Assembly: GCF_038050375.1 (NCBI RefSeq)
Contig: NZ_CP150886.1
Location: 2,025,318-2,089,317, forward strand
Reading direction: 5' to 3'
DNA length: 64,000 nt
Origin: Okeanomitos corallinicola TIOX110
Lineage (GTDB): Bacteria > Cyanobacteriota > Cyanobacteriia > Cyanobacteriales > Nostocaceae
The translations under genes were made by a program, and so were the position numbers. Below the pieces are notes generated by a model. That model made no database searches, had not been told where the DNA came from, and saw only the letters and a list, made by a program, of their open reading frames with translations. Shown piece after piece: positions 46,343-54,471 of this stretch (within the stretch, counting starts at the first letter, position 1; each line of letters begins with the position of its first letter).

Positions 46343-47218
46343 ATGAAGACAGATATCAATTTTCAGCAAATAACCTCTCCCACTCTATCAACAGAAAACC
46401 CACCCAATTTCTTCGGTGAAATAGTCCAAGAAACTCTAGCATTAACCCGTCGTTTATTTATTCAATTACAACGTCGTCCTTCCAGTTTAGCCGCAGGAAT
46501 TATTCAACCTGTAATGTGGTTGGTATTGTTTGGTGCATTATTCCAAAATGCCCCCCAAGGTTTATTTGGTGCTACGACAAATTACGGGCAATTTTTAGCC
46601 GCTGGTGTAATAGTATTTACCGCCTTTGCTGGGGCATTAAATGCAGGTTTACCAGTGATGTTTGATCGGGAATTTGGCTTTTTAAACCGCTTATTGGTTG
46701 CACCTTTAGCTTCTCGGTTTTCCATTGTGTTTGCTTCTGCGATTTTTATCATCAGCCAAAGTTTACTGCAAGCGGCGGTTATTGTGGGTGCGGCGGCATT
46801 TTTAGGTGCAGGTTTACCTGATGCTGCGGGCTTGAGTGCGATCGCCCTCATCGTCTTCCTTCTCGCTTTAGGTGTAACTGCTATTTCCCTGGGTTTAGCC
46901 TTTGCATTACCCGGACACATTGAATTAATTGCAGTAATTTTTGTTACTAACTTACCTTTACTATTTGCCAGCACCGCCTTAGCACCCTTATCCTTTATGC
47001 CAGGTTGGTTGCAAGTTATCGCCACCCTTAACCCCCTCAGCTATGCCATAGAACCAATTCGTTACTTATATCTCCACAGCAACTGGGGATTAAATGATGT
47101 AGTAATGCACACTTTCTGGGGTGATATTACCTTTGGGGGTGCATTGTTAGTATTACTAGGATTTGCAGTAGTAGCTTTACTGAGCATTCAACCTAGATTA
47201 CGCAAGACACTAGCTTAA
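46343..47218 (+). CDS. ABC-2 type permease (DrrB-like)
   Basis: 291 residues with six predicted membrane helices (starting near residues 48, 76, 120, 150, 185 and 262). PSSLAAGIIQPVMWLVLFG (~40-58) and LNPLSYAIEPIRYLYL (~230-245) are the conserved segments of DrrB/NodJ-type ABC-2 permeases. An N-terminal cytoplasmic tail of ~40 residues includes ETLALTRRLFIQLQRRP. It has no ATPase gene next to it; the DrrA-like ATPase at 40850 is the most plausible partner. The following secreted-protein gene (44 bases later) may be cotranscribed and both would end at the terminator at 47643. Confidence 0.87.
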   Translation: MKTDINFQQITSPTLSTENPPNFFGEIVQETLALTRRLFIQLQRRPSSLAAGIIQPVMWLVLFGALFQNAPQGLFGATTNYGQFLAAGVIVFTAFAGALNAGLPVMFDREFGFLNRLLVAPLASRFSIVFASAIFIISQSLLQAAVIVGAAAFLGAGLPDAAGLSAIALIVFLLALGVTAISLGLAFALPGHIELIAVIFVTNLPLLFASTALAPLSFMPGWLQVIATLNPLSYAIEPIRYLYLHSNWGLNDVVMHTFWGDITFGGALLVLLGFAVVALLSIQPRLRKTLA

Positions 47219-47261
47219 AATAGAAGCATGATTAAATTTGTACAATGTGAGGGGAAATCTC

Positions 47262-47636
47262 GTGAAAAAACCATTCTTACCAGTTCACAAAATCCTAATT
47301 GCTACCTTTGCTGGAATTAGCTTTGCTTCTTTCTTAGTAGCACAACCTAGTTTAGCTGATACTGAGCAACCATTTAGTAGTTTGGAAACCGATAGAAACG
47401 CCAACTCATTATTTGGTAACGGCTCAGATTTTAATATGTTTGAATTGATGCACCGCGCCCAGTTTGGTCCCTTAAACTGGAATCAGCAAGAACAAAATCA
47501 ACAGTTAAATGATGCCGCAGCGGCTTTTAGAGCCAAACAAAGAAAACTTTGGCTTCAGCAACAACCAAGTACCAGTTCACCAACTATAAACGGTGAAAAT
47601 GCAGCACCATTGATGATTTTACCTGCTGATAAATGA
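47262..47636 (+). CDS. Small secreted protein of unknown function
   Basis: 124 residues from the GTG at 47262, chosen for the GAGGGGA ribosome site upstream and because it gives a signal peptide: VKKPFLPVHK, a hydrophobic core (ILIATFAGISFASFLVA) and a SLADT-type cleavage region. The mature part is Gln- and Asn-rich (FGPLNWNQQEQNQQLNDAAA) and ends in a Pro/Ser tail. It follows the ABC permease closely and is followed by a strong terminator. I do not recognise a domain. Confidence 0.65.
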   Translation: MKKPFLPVHKILIATFAGISFASFLVAQPSLADTEQPFSSLETDRNANSLFGNGSDFNMFELMHRAQFGPLNWNQQEQNQQLNDAAAAFRAKQRKLWLQQQPSTSSPTINGENAAPLMILPADK

Positions 47637-47642
47637 TCAACA

Positions 47643-47688
47643 AAAACCTCAACTTTTCATCCTCGGTAGGGTTAGAAGTTGAGGTTTT
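47643..47688 (+). terminator. Intrinsic terminator after the permease/secreted-protein genes
   Basis: 13-base perfect stem AAAACCTCAACTT/AAGTTGAGGTTTT (47643-47655 and 47676-47688). The symmetric A/T ends allow function in both directions, so it may also serve the convergent peroxiredoxin gene. Confidence 0.75.
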
Positions 47689-47720
47689 ACAGCACTTCCC
47701 ACTACTATGAGATACGACTT

Positions 47721-47742
47721 GGGCGGGCAAGATGCCCACCCC
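47721..47742. repeat. GGGCGGGCAAGATGCCCACCCC inverted repeat
   Basis: Short imperfect palindrome (GGGC/GCCC arms) familiar from many cyanobacterial spacers, 20 bases beyond the peroxiredoxin stop codon. Confidence 0.6.
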
Positions 47743-47761
47743 AAAAGATTTTTCTAAAAAA

Positions 47762-48199
47762 CTACAAACCAAGTGCAGCTAAAACATCACTAGCATGGGT
47801 AGTTGTGTTAACAGCACCATCAACATGAGTAATTTTGCCTTCGGGGCTAATGACGTAGGTAACGCGCTTGGCATAACCACCACCATCAACATCGTAAGCT
47901 TTAATGAGAGCTTGTTCAGTGTCAGCTAGTAAGGGGAAATTCAGATTATATTTAGCGGTGAATGCTTGGTGGGAAGCTTCATCATCACTACTTACTCCCA
48001 AAACGACAACATCTTTACCTTGATATTCAGGTTGGGCATCCCGGAAACTACAAGCTTGTTTGGTACAACCTGGTGTGTCATCCTTGGGGTAAAAATACAG
48101 AACTACTGTTTTACCAGCAAAATCAGATAAAGATACTGTATTGCCGTTTGTGTCTTTAGTGGTAAATGCAGGTGCAACTGTACCAACTGCTAGTGCCAT
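47762..48199 (-). CDS. bcp: Peroxiredoxin of the Bcp/PrxQ type
   Basis: 145 residues. Peroxidatic and resolving Cys in KDDTPGCTKQACSFRD (about residues 39-54; Cys45 and Cys50 five residues apart, the atypical 2-Cys PrxQ pattern). FPLLADTEQALIKAYDV (~89-105) and RVTYVISPEGKITHV (~112-126) are the rest of the thioredoxin-like fold. It reduces H2O2 and organic hydroperoxides with electrons from thioredoxin. No signal peptide, so cytosolic. The ATG at 48199 gives MALAVGTVAPAF, the usual start. Confidence 0.93.
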   Translation of the reverse strand: MALAVGTVAPAFTTKDTNGNTVSLSDFAGKTVVLYFYPKDDTPGCTKQACSFRDAQPEYQGKDVVVLGVSSDDEASHQAFTAKYNLNFPLLADTEQALIKAYDVDGGGYAKRVTYVISPEGKITHVDGAVNTTTHASDVLAALGL

Positions 48200-48371
48200 A
48201 ATTAACCTTTCCTGTTTCAGACTGTTGATGCTCTTGAGATTTTACAATACTTTACCAAGGAACAGGTGACAGGTGACAGTAAGAAGGAGTTAGGAGAAAG
48301 AATAACTTGAAAATAAAGAATTAATTTTCACCCCATCACCCCAACTCCCCACACCCTGCAACAATAAACCT

Positions 48372-48776
48372 ATGACTACATTAGATTCTCCAAACCCGAA
48401 ACCCTTTGTTTACACTCAGAAAACATTAGAGAGAGCCGAGCGATCGCTGATCTGTTCACCTTTTCATCTGAGTTTATTTACAGCCATGCAAACCCAGAGT
48501 ATATCCTTGGGGGCGATCGCCACAGAAACAGGTTTTCAAACAGGTTACACCAAACGCCCATTGTCAGAATTAGTCTGTGATAATGCTTTAGGTTGGTTAA
48601 TCGAAGTGGGAATATTGCGGCGAGAAGTGGATGGACAAGGTATTACCGACGGTTTTCGGCTCACACCTCTGGGTTATCAATTAGTAGAAAAATTCCTAAA
48701 TACAACTTGGCCTAGCCCATCATTAGGCGATCGCGTTAATGATGCCATTACCCGTTGGTTTCGACTACCTTTTTAG
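48372..48776 (+). CDS. Conserved cyanobacterial protein (Npun_F0494-like)
   Basis: 134 residues, soluble. It reads YTQKTLERAERSLICSPFHL, then AIATETGFQTGYTKRPLSEL and a helix-turn-helix-like middle, ending RVNDAITRWFRLPF. I associate this with a cyanobacteria-restricted family called Npun_F0494; the two-helix pattern (GAIATETGFQTGYTKRPL) could be a winged-helix DNA-binding unit, but that is speculation. Three HIP1 or HIP1-like sites lie within the gene. It ends before a terminator at 48818. Confidence 0.65.
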   Translation: MTTLDSPNPKPFVYTQKTLERAERSLICSPFHLSLFTAMQTQSISLGAIATETGFQTGYTKRPLSELVCDNALGWLIEVGILRREVDGQGITDGFRLTPLGYQLVEKFLNTTWPSPSLGDRVNDAITRWFRLPF

Positions 48777-48817
48777 AGAAAAATTGACATCTTCAAATAA
48801 GCAAGTCAAAGTGAAAG

Positions 48818-48856
48818 CTAGGTTTAGGAAATTATGATCCCTGATCCTAGTTTTTT
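48818..48856 (+). terminator. Probable terminator between the Npun_F0494-like gene and cobQ
   Basis: Stem CTAGG/CCTAG with an inner AGG/CCT pairing, followed by six T. No cobalamin riboswitch is seen in the 176-base leader of cobQ. Confidence 0.5.
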
Positions 48857-48952
48857 GATCTGCTCTTTTTTTCGTTTGATGAGCAGACTAGCAAATAACA
48901 AATCTTTCAACCCAAAATTGTAGCGCCGCTCAAAAAACATAAAAGTCAATCT

Positions 48953-50428
48953 ATGAAATCAATCATGGTAGTGGGAACAACATCCCACGCTGGGAAATCA
49001 CTGATAACTACAGCTATCTGCCGTATTCTGTCACGCCGTGGCTGGCGAGTCGCTCCATTTAAAGGTCAAAACATGGCTTTAAACGCCTATGTCACCGCCA
49101 GTGGTGGAGAAATAGGTTACGCTCAAGCAGTGCAAGCTTGGTCTGCGGGAGTAGCTCCCTTAGTAGAAATGAACCCTATTCTACTTAAACCCCAAGGTGA
49201 TATGACTTCTCAAGTCATCCTCAAAGGTAAACCTGTCGGCAACGTTAGTGCAACAGATTACTATGCCCAATATTTTGAAATCGGTTGGCGCGCAATTCAA
49301 GAATCACTCAAACTACTAGAAACAGAATTTGATTTAATCGTTTGTGAAGGTGCAGGAAGTCCCGCAGAAATCAACCTCAAGCACCGTGATTTAACTAATA
49401 TGCGGGTAGCGAAACATTTGAATGCACCTACTTTATTAGTCGTTGATATTGACCGAGGTGGTGCTTTTGCCCATGTAGTTGGTACTTTGGAACTATTAGA
49501 ACCCGACGAAAGAGCTTTAATCAAAGGTGTAGTCATTAACAAATTCCGGGGACAGCGATCAATTCTTGAACCTGGGATCAAATGGTTAGAAGAACGCACA
49601 GGAATACCTGTTGTTGGTGTTATTCCCTATCTACAGGAAGTATTTCCGGCGGAAGATTCTTTAGACTTACTGGAACGCAAACCCCATAAAGAACAATCTG
49701 AATTAAATATCGCTGTGATTCGTTTACCGAGAATTGCCAACTTTACTGATTTTGATCCCTTGGAATCAGAAGCCAGCGTATCAGTAAGATACCTGAGTCC
49801 TAAGCAAGATTTAGGACATCCCGACGCTGTAATTATTCCCGGTACAAAAACCACAGTTGCTGACCTGATCCTGCTGCAAAAAACTGGGATGGCGGCAGCA
49901 ATTCAAAACTATGCGGCTTCTGGGGGAACGGTTTTAGGTATTTGTGGCGGTTTCCAAATGTTAGGAGAAATAGTAGCTGATCCAGAAGGGGTAGAAGGCC
50001 AAGCTGGCAGATATGAAGGGTTAAATTTATTCCCCATGAAAACTGTAATTACAGGACAAAAAATAGCTCGTCAGCGTCAAGTTACTTCTAATTATCCCCA
50101 GATGGGTTTACCTGTAAATGGATTTGAAATTCATCAAGGACGATCTCGTCTAGAACAACCAACAGGTAAAAATATCTGTCAACCGCTATTTGATGATGTT
50201 AACTTAGGTTTGGTAGATAGTTGTCAATCTGTTTGGGGTACTTATTTACACGGGATTTTTGATAACGGCCCCTGGCGACGTGCATGGTTAAATCGTCTGC
50301 GTCAACAAAGAGGTTTAAAATCTTTACCTACAGGTGTTGCTAATTATCGAGATCAACGAGAACAAATTTTAGATTCTTTAGCTACGGAAATCGAAACTCA
50401 TTTAGATTTAACACCGTTTTTGTCTTAG
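48953..50428 (+). CDS. cobQ: Cobyric acid synthase
   Basis: 491 residues, full length for CobQ/CbiP. The N-terminal domain binds ATP: MVVGTTSHAGKSLITTAICR (~5-24, P-loop-like) with GQNMALNAYVT (~38-48). The C-terminal glutamine amidotransferase domain has the nucleophile in GICGGFQMLGE (~329-339) and the His near YLHGIFDNG (~434-442). It amidates four carboxyl side chains of adenosylcobyrinic acid a,c-diamide, a late step of (pseudo)cobalamin synthesis. The ferredoxin gene follows 23 bases later and may be cotranscribed. A CobB-like shorter paralogue is excluded by length and motifs. Confidence 0.95.
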   Translation: MKSIMVVGTTSHAGKSLITTAICRILSRRGWRVAPFKGQNMALNAYVTASGGEIGYAQAVQAWSAGVAPLVEMNPILLKPQGDMTSQVILKGKPVGNVSATDYYAQYFEIGWRAIQESLKLLETEFDLIVCEGAGSPAEINLKHRDLTNMRVAKHLNAPTLLVVDIDRGGAFAHVVGTLELLEPDERALIKGVVINKFRGQRSILEPGIKWLEERTGIPVVGVIPYLQEVFPAEDSLDLLERKPHKEQSELNIAVIRLPRIANFTDFDPLESEASVSVRYLSPKQDLGHPDAVIIPGTKTTVADLILLQKTGMAAAIQNYAASGGTVLGICGGFQMLGEIVADPEGVEGQAGRYEGLNLFPMKTVITGQKIARQRQVTSNYPQMGLPVNGFEIHQGRSRLEQPTGKNICQPLFDDVNLGLVDSCQSVWGTYLHGIFDNGPWRRAWLNRLRQQRGLKSLPTGVANYRDQREQILDSLATEIETHLDLTPFLS

Positions 50429-50451
50429 ATAAAGAGCAATAATTAATAACT

Positions 50452-50685
50452 ATGAAGATCCGTTTTCTACCAGATAATATTACCGTTGAGGCCGAAGTCG
50501 GAGAACCCTTATTAGATGTTGCAGATAGGGCAGGGGTATCAATTCCTACTGGTTGTTTAATGGGAACTTGTCATGCTTGCACTGTGGAATTAGATGATGG
50601 GGAAGTGATCCGCGCTTGTTTGACACCTGTTCCTCCAGGAAAAGAGGAATTAACCATACATCTTTTTAGTGATCCAACTTGGTAA
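50452..50685 (+). CDS. Small plant-type [2Fe-2S] ferredoxin
   Basis: 77 residues. CLMGTCHACTVELDDGEVIR supplies Cys-x4-Cys-x2-Cys, followed by the fourth Cys in RACLTPV; this is the plant-type cluster loop, with one Leu/Met change from the photosynthetic PetF consensus (CRAGACSTC). It is shorter than PetF (~98) and lacks its C-terminal acidic surface, so it is probably a specialised electron donor rather than the PSI acceptor. It directly follows cobQ, which suggests a shared transcript but does not prove a role in cobalamin synthesis. Confidence 0.87.
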   Translation: MKIRFLPDNITVEAEVGEPLLDVADRAGVSIPTGCLMGTCHACTVELDDGEVIRACLTPVPPGKEELTIHLFSDPTW

Positions 50686-50727
50686 GTAATTATTTTTTTG
50701 ATTGTTTTTTAGTTATCAGGAATATGC

Positions 50728-50757
50728 TGTAGGGACATGGTTATTCTGTGTCTCTAC
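50728..50757. repeat. Degenerate copy of the TGTAGAGAC palindrome
   Basis: TGTAGGGACATGG...TGTGTCTCTACA: outer arms match the family at 37085, the centre has decayed. It lies between two convergent genes. Confidence 0.65.
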
Positions 50758-50793
50758 AAATTTTGGGAATAGAGATAGAATATAACGCCAAAA

Positions 50794-51726
50794 TTATTGA
50801 TTATTGGCATCTTGCCAATAGCCTGAAATCCTCCATATTTTATCAAAGTTTTCATTTTGGGCTGCTGCTACCCAAGGTGGCATGAGAAAAGTTTTGATTT
50901 CGTGAATTAATTCACTCAATGAATTTGGTATCTGTTCTATTTTTAATTTATTTTTAAAGGCTTGCCACTGTTTTTGTTTATCTGCATCATTAAAAAACTC
51001 TTCTGTGAAAGCTAAAGGTTCTTTAATTGGGATGTCTGTTTTACGTCTATGAAAAGTGTTATTTATTGCCTGACAAAGTAAACTTCCTTTAAATTCAAAA
51101 TTTCTGCACAGAAACCAAATATCATAAAAATCTTTCATCCGACTATTGCTAATACCAAGAGAAACCATTGCTTGAAACTTTTCCGCGATTACTGTCTCCC
51201 GTGGATAAATTTGTAAACGTGGTTTTGGTAGATTTAGAATAGGTTCTATTTCTACTTCTTCCGCATCAGGTGTAACAGCATCACCAAATCCTATATCTAC
51301 TTGAATAGCAATTTCAATGTTGGATAATTTTCCTTTTAATTTAATTCTTACCCCTTCATACTCCTGATCTTCTTTAATTAATTCTCCTTTCACGGAATCA
51401 GATAAAAAGATAATTCCGTCTTCCTCACATTCAATTTCACAAATTTCTTTGTAAACATTCACTAAATATTCAATTTCATTATTACCGAAACAGAGTAAAT
51501 CTAAATCTTTAGTCGCTCTATGGGGTTCACCATGCCAAACTTTGAAAAGAGTAGCACCTTTTAAAACATATTGTGCTTGATATGAAGATTGACTTAGCCT
51601 ATATAATAATCTTTCTCCCACATAACGAGTCAATAAATAATTATAATCTTCCCCTCTGGTTTTAGATATTGTCAGTAATTTAGATTTAATAGATGCAGCT
51701 ATATTAATAGGCTTTTTTGATTTCAT
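50794..51726 (-). CDS. AbiEii-type nucleotidyltransferase toxin
   Basis: 310 residues. A DNA polymerase beta-like nucleotidyltransferase fold of the AbiEii/AbiGii group: YVLKGATLFKVWHGEPHRA (~59-77) with KDLDLLCFG (metal-binding Asp-x-Asp) and, further on, PETVIAEKFQAM-like YPRETVIAEKFQAMVSLG (~173-190), the family's second motif. In known AbiE systems the enzyme blocks growth by modifying tRNA ends or using GTP. It shares a 4-base ATGA overlap with the upstream antitoxin gene, the usual type IV toxin-antitoxin order. All key residues appear intact, so it should be active. Confidence 0.85.
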   Translation of the reverse strand: MKSKKPINIAASIKSKLLTISKTRGEDYNYLLTRYVGERLLYRLSQSSYQAQYVLKGATLFKVWHGEPHRATKDLDLLCFGNNEIEYLVNVYKEICEIECEEDGIIFLSDSVKGELIKEDQEYEGVRIKLKGKLSNIEIAIQVDIGFGDAVTPDAEEVEIEPILNLPKPRLQIYPRETVIAEKFQAMVSLGISNSRMKDFYDIWFLCRNFEFKGSLLCQAINNTFHRRKTDIPIKEPLAFTEEFFNDADKQKQWQAFKNKLKIEQIPNSLSELIHEIKTFLMPPWVAAAQNENFDKIWRISGYWQDANNQ

Positions 51727-52319
51727 GGGAGTGATTCTAAATAAGGACGCATCACATTATGTACTCTACAAATTTTGGCATAATACCATATTTCATCCAT
51801 TGAACATCTTTTTCCCCGCCAAGATTCACGGAGGGCTTCTAAAGCCACATCAAGACCAATTTTATTACGGAATTTAAAACAATCTGCAATTGTTTTTGGC
51901 AAAGAATATATACGAACTGTCACACCTTCTATGATATGTTCTTCAATTCCTGCTTCTAAAGATTTACCAGACATATAAATAATTCTCAGTGGTAGCAGAT
52001 GATCTTTAGGAGGACGGGATTTTTGAGGAATTGCCAACCAAACTTCAAAGGGTGTTTGAGTTGTTAATTGATAGAAATTAAGCGCAGATAGAAGGCAAAT
52101 GATACCTTTAGGAACTCGTTTTGCAGTTTCCACCAAAGTATGATTTTCTGTTATTTCTGCATCTGTAAAAGTATAAACACCGCGAGCAGAACGTACAAGT
52201 AAACCTTCGTTTTCTAGACGTTTGAGATATTCTCTGTGAATACCTTTTGCTTCTATGTCTTTGGCTCTAATTACTGCTGTTTTGGTGGAGTAATTGAGTA
52301 TTTTCTGGGTTTTGGACAT
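51723..52319 (-). CDS. AbiEi-type antitoxin/transcriptional repressor
   Basis: 198 residues. The N-terminal winged helix (AKDIEAKGIHREYLKRLENE, ~19-38, then GLLVRSARGVYTF) is the DNA-binding domain of AbiEi antitoxins; the C-terminal part (for example VRIYSLPKTIADCFKFRNKI, ~150-169) is the antitoxin domain. Together with the next gene it forms an AbiE system that can give abortive infection and stabilise DNA. AbiEi normally represses its own promoter through inverted repeats upstream, which would lie in the 52320-52400 region; I could not identify clear operators. Confidence 0.85.
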   Translation of the reverse strand: MSKTQKILNYSTKTAVIRAKDIEAKGIHREYLKRLENEGLLVRSARGVYTFTDAEITENHTLVETAKRVPKGIICLLSALNFYQLTTQTPFEVWLAIPQKSRPPKDHLLPLRIIYMSGKSLEAGIEEHIIEGVTVRIYSLPKTIADCFKFRNKIGLDVALEALRESWRGKRCSMDEIWYYAKICRVHNVMRPYLESLP

Positions 52320-52444
52320 AATTACATTTTTTTCATCTTTAATGCCGTATTTTTTACATTTGTGATAAATTGTAGGTAGTTTATTAATAAGTATCTACAT
52401 TTTATCACAAAATTCTGGCAAGTTTTCTGGTTAAAGTATCCCAA

Positions 52445-52568
52445 ATTCCGCACCCTAAACTTTCACACAATGAAAATTAGTCGTTTGGAGATTTGAGAAC
52501 CTAAAATTTATACTTCGATGTATTCAGTAATCAAAAATTATAAATTGTAACACATGGGTGTGCGGAAT
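52445..52568. repeat. Small inverted-repeat element (ATTCCGCACCC...GGGTGTGCGGAAT)
   Basis: Outer arms at 52445-52455 and 52556-52568 are inverted copies with a two-base insertion, 100 bases apart; the inside is AT-rich and non-coding. It may be a miniature mobile element or a long hairpin. It lies in the 319-base gap between abiEi and the next gene. Confidence 0.5.
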
Positions 52569-52638
52569 GTGGATTATAGGTAAATATTAGTGTTAAAATT
52601 GGTTATTGACATAAAAATAACTTGAAAGTTAAGGCAAA

Positions 52639-53487
52639 ATGAAAACTTTAAATATGTCTATCATGAACCTATATAGTGAATTAGAAAATATTTTTCGTCA
52701 ACAAATATTAGATAGTTATCCTATAGATTGGAAAGAAGATTACATTACCCACAAAATATTTTTTGAATATAGAAAACTATTTCGTAATCTTCAAATTAAT
52801 GGTTTATCTTCATCAACTATCAGTATCAACTCAGCAGCATATAAGTTTAGTGGTAATCCTGAAAGGCTATTTGGTGACATAGGGTTTATTGTAAAAATTA
52901 CAGATGCTGATAGGAATCATTTTGAGGGTGTTACTTCTCTGGAAGCAAAAATTAGACATAAGAAAACAGGAAAATTTGAAGAGATTAAGGTTAATCAACT
53001 AAATAGAATTAGTAAGAATCTCCAATATCCTATGTTACTGATGTATGATTATAACCCAATTGATAAATTTCATGATTATTCATTTTTTCCATCAACTGCA
53101 AGACGAAATCATACAGCAGTTGTACCTATTAATATTGTAAAATCAATTATTCCAACCGTTCCTGATTATTTGAAGAAAGATAAAAATAGTAAAACCTCTA
53201 TAGATACAAAAGGTATATACAAATTCTCTGTTCCTTTAGCCTATCAAATAATATTTAGATACTTTAGAGGACTAGATTTAGATTTTGACCAAGACTTGAT
53301 AAGAATTATGAAAGGTTATGAAAATGAAGAACTTGATGCCTATGACTTAAGAGAAATACTATTACCTAAATATCTTTTGCTAGTTCATGTTAATTATGGA
53401 AATTCTGAAACAAATATTGATTTTGATGTTAATACAGGTCTTTTTCAAGAAATAACATCTTCAGAAGAACAGGAATTTGATTTTTAA
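52639..53487 (+). CDS. Uncharacterised protein with a possible PD-(D/E)XK nuclease core
   Basis: 282 residues, soluble. FGDIGFIVKI (~75-84) and SLEAKIRHKKTGKFEEIKVN (~97-116) could be the Asp and Glu-x-Lys parts of a PD-(D/E)XK nuclease core; a following Gln (VNQLNRI) fits the pattern of some restriction-type enzymes. The N terminus (NLYSELENIFRQQILDSYP) is helical, the C-terminal half has no motif I know. It is AT-rich and sits in an accessory stretch next to an AbiE system and a HigA-like gene. I do not recognise a family, and the nuclease idea is tentative. Confidence 0.6.
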   Translation: MKTLNMSIMNLYSELENIFRQQILDSYPIDWKEDYITHKIFFEYRKLFRNLQINGLSSSTISINSAAYKFSGNPERLFGDIGFIVKITDADRNHFEGVTSLEAKIRHKKTGKFEEIKVNQLNRISKNLQYPMLLMYDYNPIDKFHDYSFFPSTARRNHTAVVPINIVKSIIPTVPDYLKKDKNSKTSIDTKGIYKFSVPLAYQIIFRYFRGLDLDFDQDLIRIMKGYENEELDAYDLREILLPKYLLLVHVNYGNSETNIDFDVNTGLFQEITSSEEQEFDF

Positions 53488-53550
53488 AGAAATTAAACAA
53501 TAAGGTATTGTTTTAAAAATAAATTATAGTAACGAAAAAGGTGAACAGCA

Positions 53551-53898
53551 ATGACTACCAAAACAATTTCTTGGCAATCTATCCGCGAAGAATTGCTTGC
53601 AGATCCAGAGGTAAAAGCTGAATATGATGCACTGGAATTAGAATTTCAGTTAGCAAAAAAAATCATTGCACTGAGAAATTCTATGGGCTTAAACCAAAGA
53701 GATTTTGCAGAAAAAGTAGGCATTAAACAACCACATCTAGCTAGAATTGAATCTGGTAAACAAATACCTAAATTGGAAACTTTAACTAAACTTGCTGCTG
53801 CCGCTGGCTATTCTGTGGCAATTCACTTTATCCCTAATCAAGAAATCAATTCCAATACCAAAATTGAACCTGTAAAAATTCCTTCCGCTTCTTCTTAA
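53551..53898 (+). CDS. XRE-family regulator, HigA-like antitoxin
   Basis: 115 residues. The helix-turn-helix (~49-85) reads NSMGLNQRDFAEKVGIKQPH with ARIESGKQIPKLETLTKLA, the XRE/HigA type; the N-terminal extension with DPEVKAEYDALELEFQLA is the helix found in HigA antitoxins that follow RelE/HigB toxins. No higB-like toxin gene lies beside it. The preceding gene (64-base gap, same strand) may be its partner. A GAACAGCAATG start with AAAAAGGTG ribosome site supports the ATG at 53551. Confidence 0.82.
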   Translation: MTTKTISWQSIREELLADPEVKAEYDALELEFQLAKKIIALRNSMGLNQRDFAEKVGIKQPHLARIESGKQIPKLETLTKLAAAAGYSVAIHFIPNQEINSNTKIEPVKIPSASS

Positions 53899-53946
53899 AA
53901 CGAAATTAGCAGTAAATAAAAAACTTACTGCCAAATTCCCCCATCT

Positions 53947-54396
53947 CTATCCATCACTCTTGGCATTCAAAGCGTATTCCTTAAACCTCTCCAAATCCGC
54001 TTGAATAGTTGACTCTACAACCTTTCCCAAAAACAAATTATCCATCAACTTACCCAAAAAACCAGGGATAGCATAGGAAATAGTCATTTTCACAATGCTA
54101 CCTCCCTCATGGCGATCGTAAAAACGAATTGCCCCTTGATTTGGTAAACCATCCACAGATTCCCATTGAATTATTTGATTGGGAATAGTTTTAAGAATAC
54201 GAGATTTCCAGTTAAAATCCCAACCACCTGTACTTAATTTCCATATAGAAATTTCTGGATCATCGGGTGAAATTTTCACAGAATCAATCCATTTCATCCA
54301 TTTCGGCATTTGTTCTAAATCAGACCACAAGCTCCATACAAATTCTATGGGAACTTCGACTTCTACCTGTACACTATGTTCTAACCATTCAGCCAT
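53947..54396 (-). CDS. SRPBCC (START-like) family protein
   Basis: 149 residues, one helix-grip ligand-binding domain of the polyketide cyclase/dehydrase type: VQVEVEVPIEFVWSLWSDLEQ (shortened here; residues ~9-28) and later KMTISYAIPGFLGKLMDNLF (~103-122). It is the gene after zeta-carotene desaturase (crtQ) on the same strand, separated by 75 bases of ATTTTAG repeats; the same pair is familiar from other cyanobacteria, so a role connected with carotenoid or lipid handling is conceivable. No catalytic residue can be named. Confidence 0.83.
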   Translation of the reverse strand: MAEWLEHSVQVEVEVPIEFVWSLWSDLEQMPKWMKWIDSVKISPDDPEISIWKLSTGGWDFNWKSRILKTIPNQIIQWESVDGLPNQGAIRFYDRHEGGSIVKMTISYAIPGFLGKLMDNLFLGKVVESTIQADLERFKEYALNAKSDG

Positions 54397-54399
54397 TGG

Positions 54400-54430
54400 A
54401 TTTTAGATTTTAGATTTTAGATTTTAGATT
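54400..54430. repeat. Heptanucleotide tandem repeat ATTTTAG (about 4 copies)
   Basis: Four perfect copies of ATTTTAG and a partial fifth, between the SRPBCC gene and crtQ. A short tandemly repeated repetitive (STRR) sequence as in Nostocales. It is followed by CACCTGTCACCTGTCACC, the reverse complement of the heptamer at 59223. Confidence 0.85.
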
Positions 54431-54471
54431 GGTGATTGGTAAACTCCCTTCTGTCACCTGTCACCTGTCAC

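Noticed and set aside
48777-48952. Cobalamin riboswitch upstream of cobQ
   Set aside because: No B12-box-like sequence or the expected multi-stem architecture; only terminator-like hairpins are present in 176 bases.
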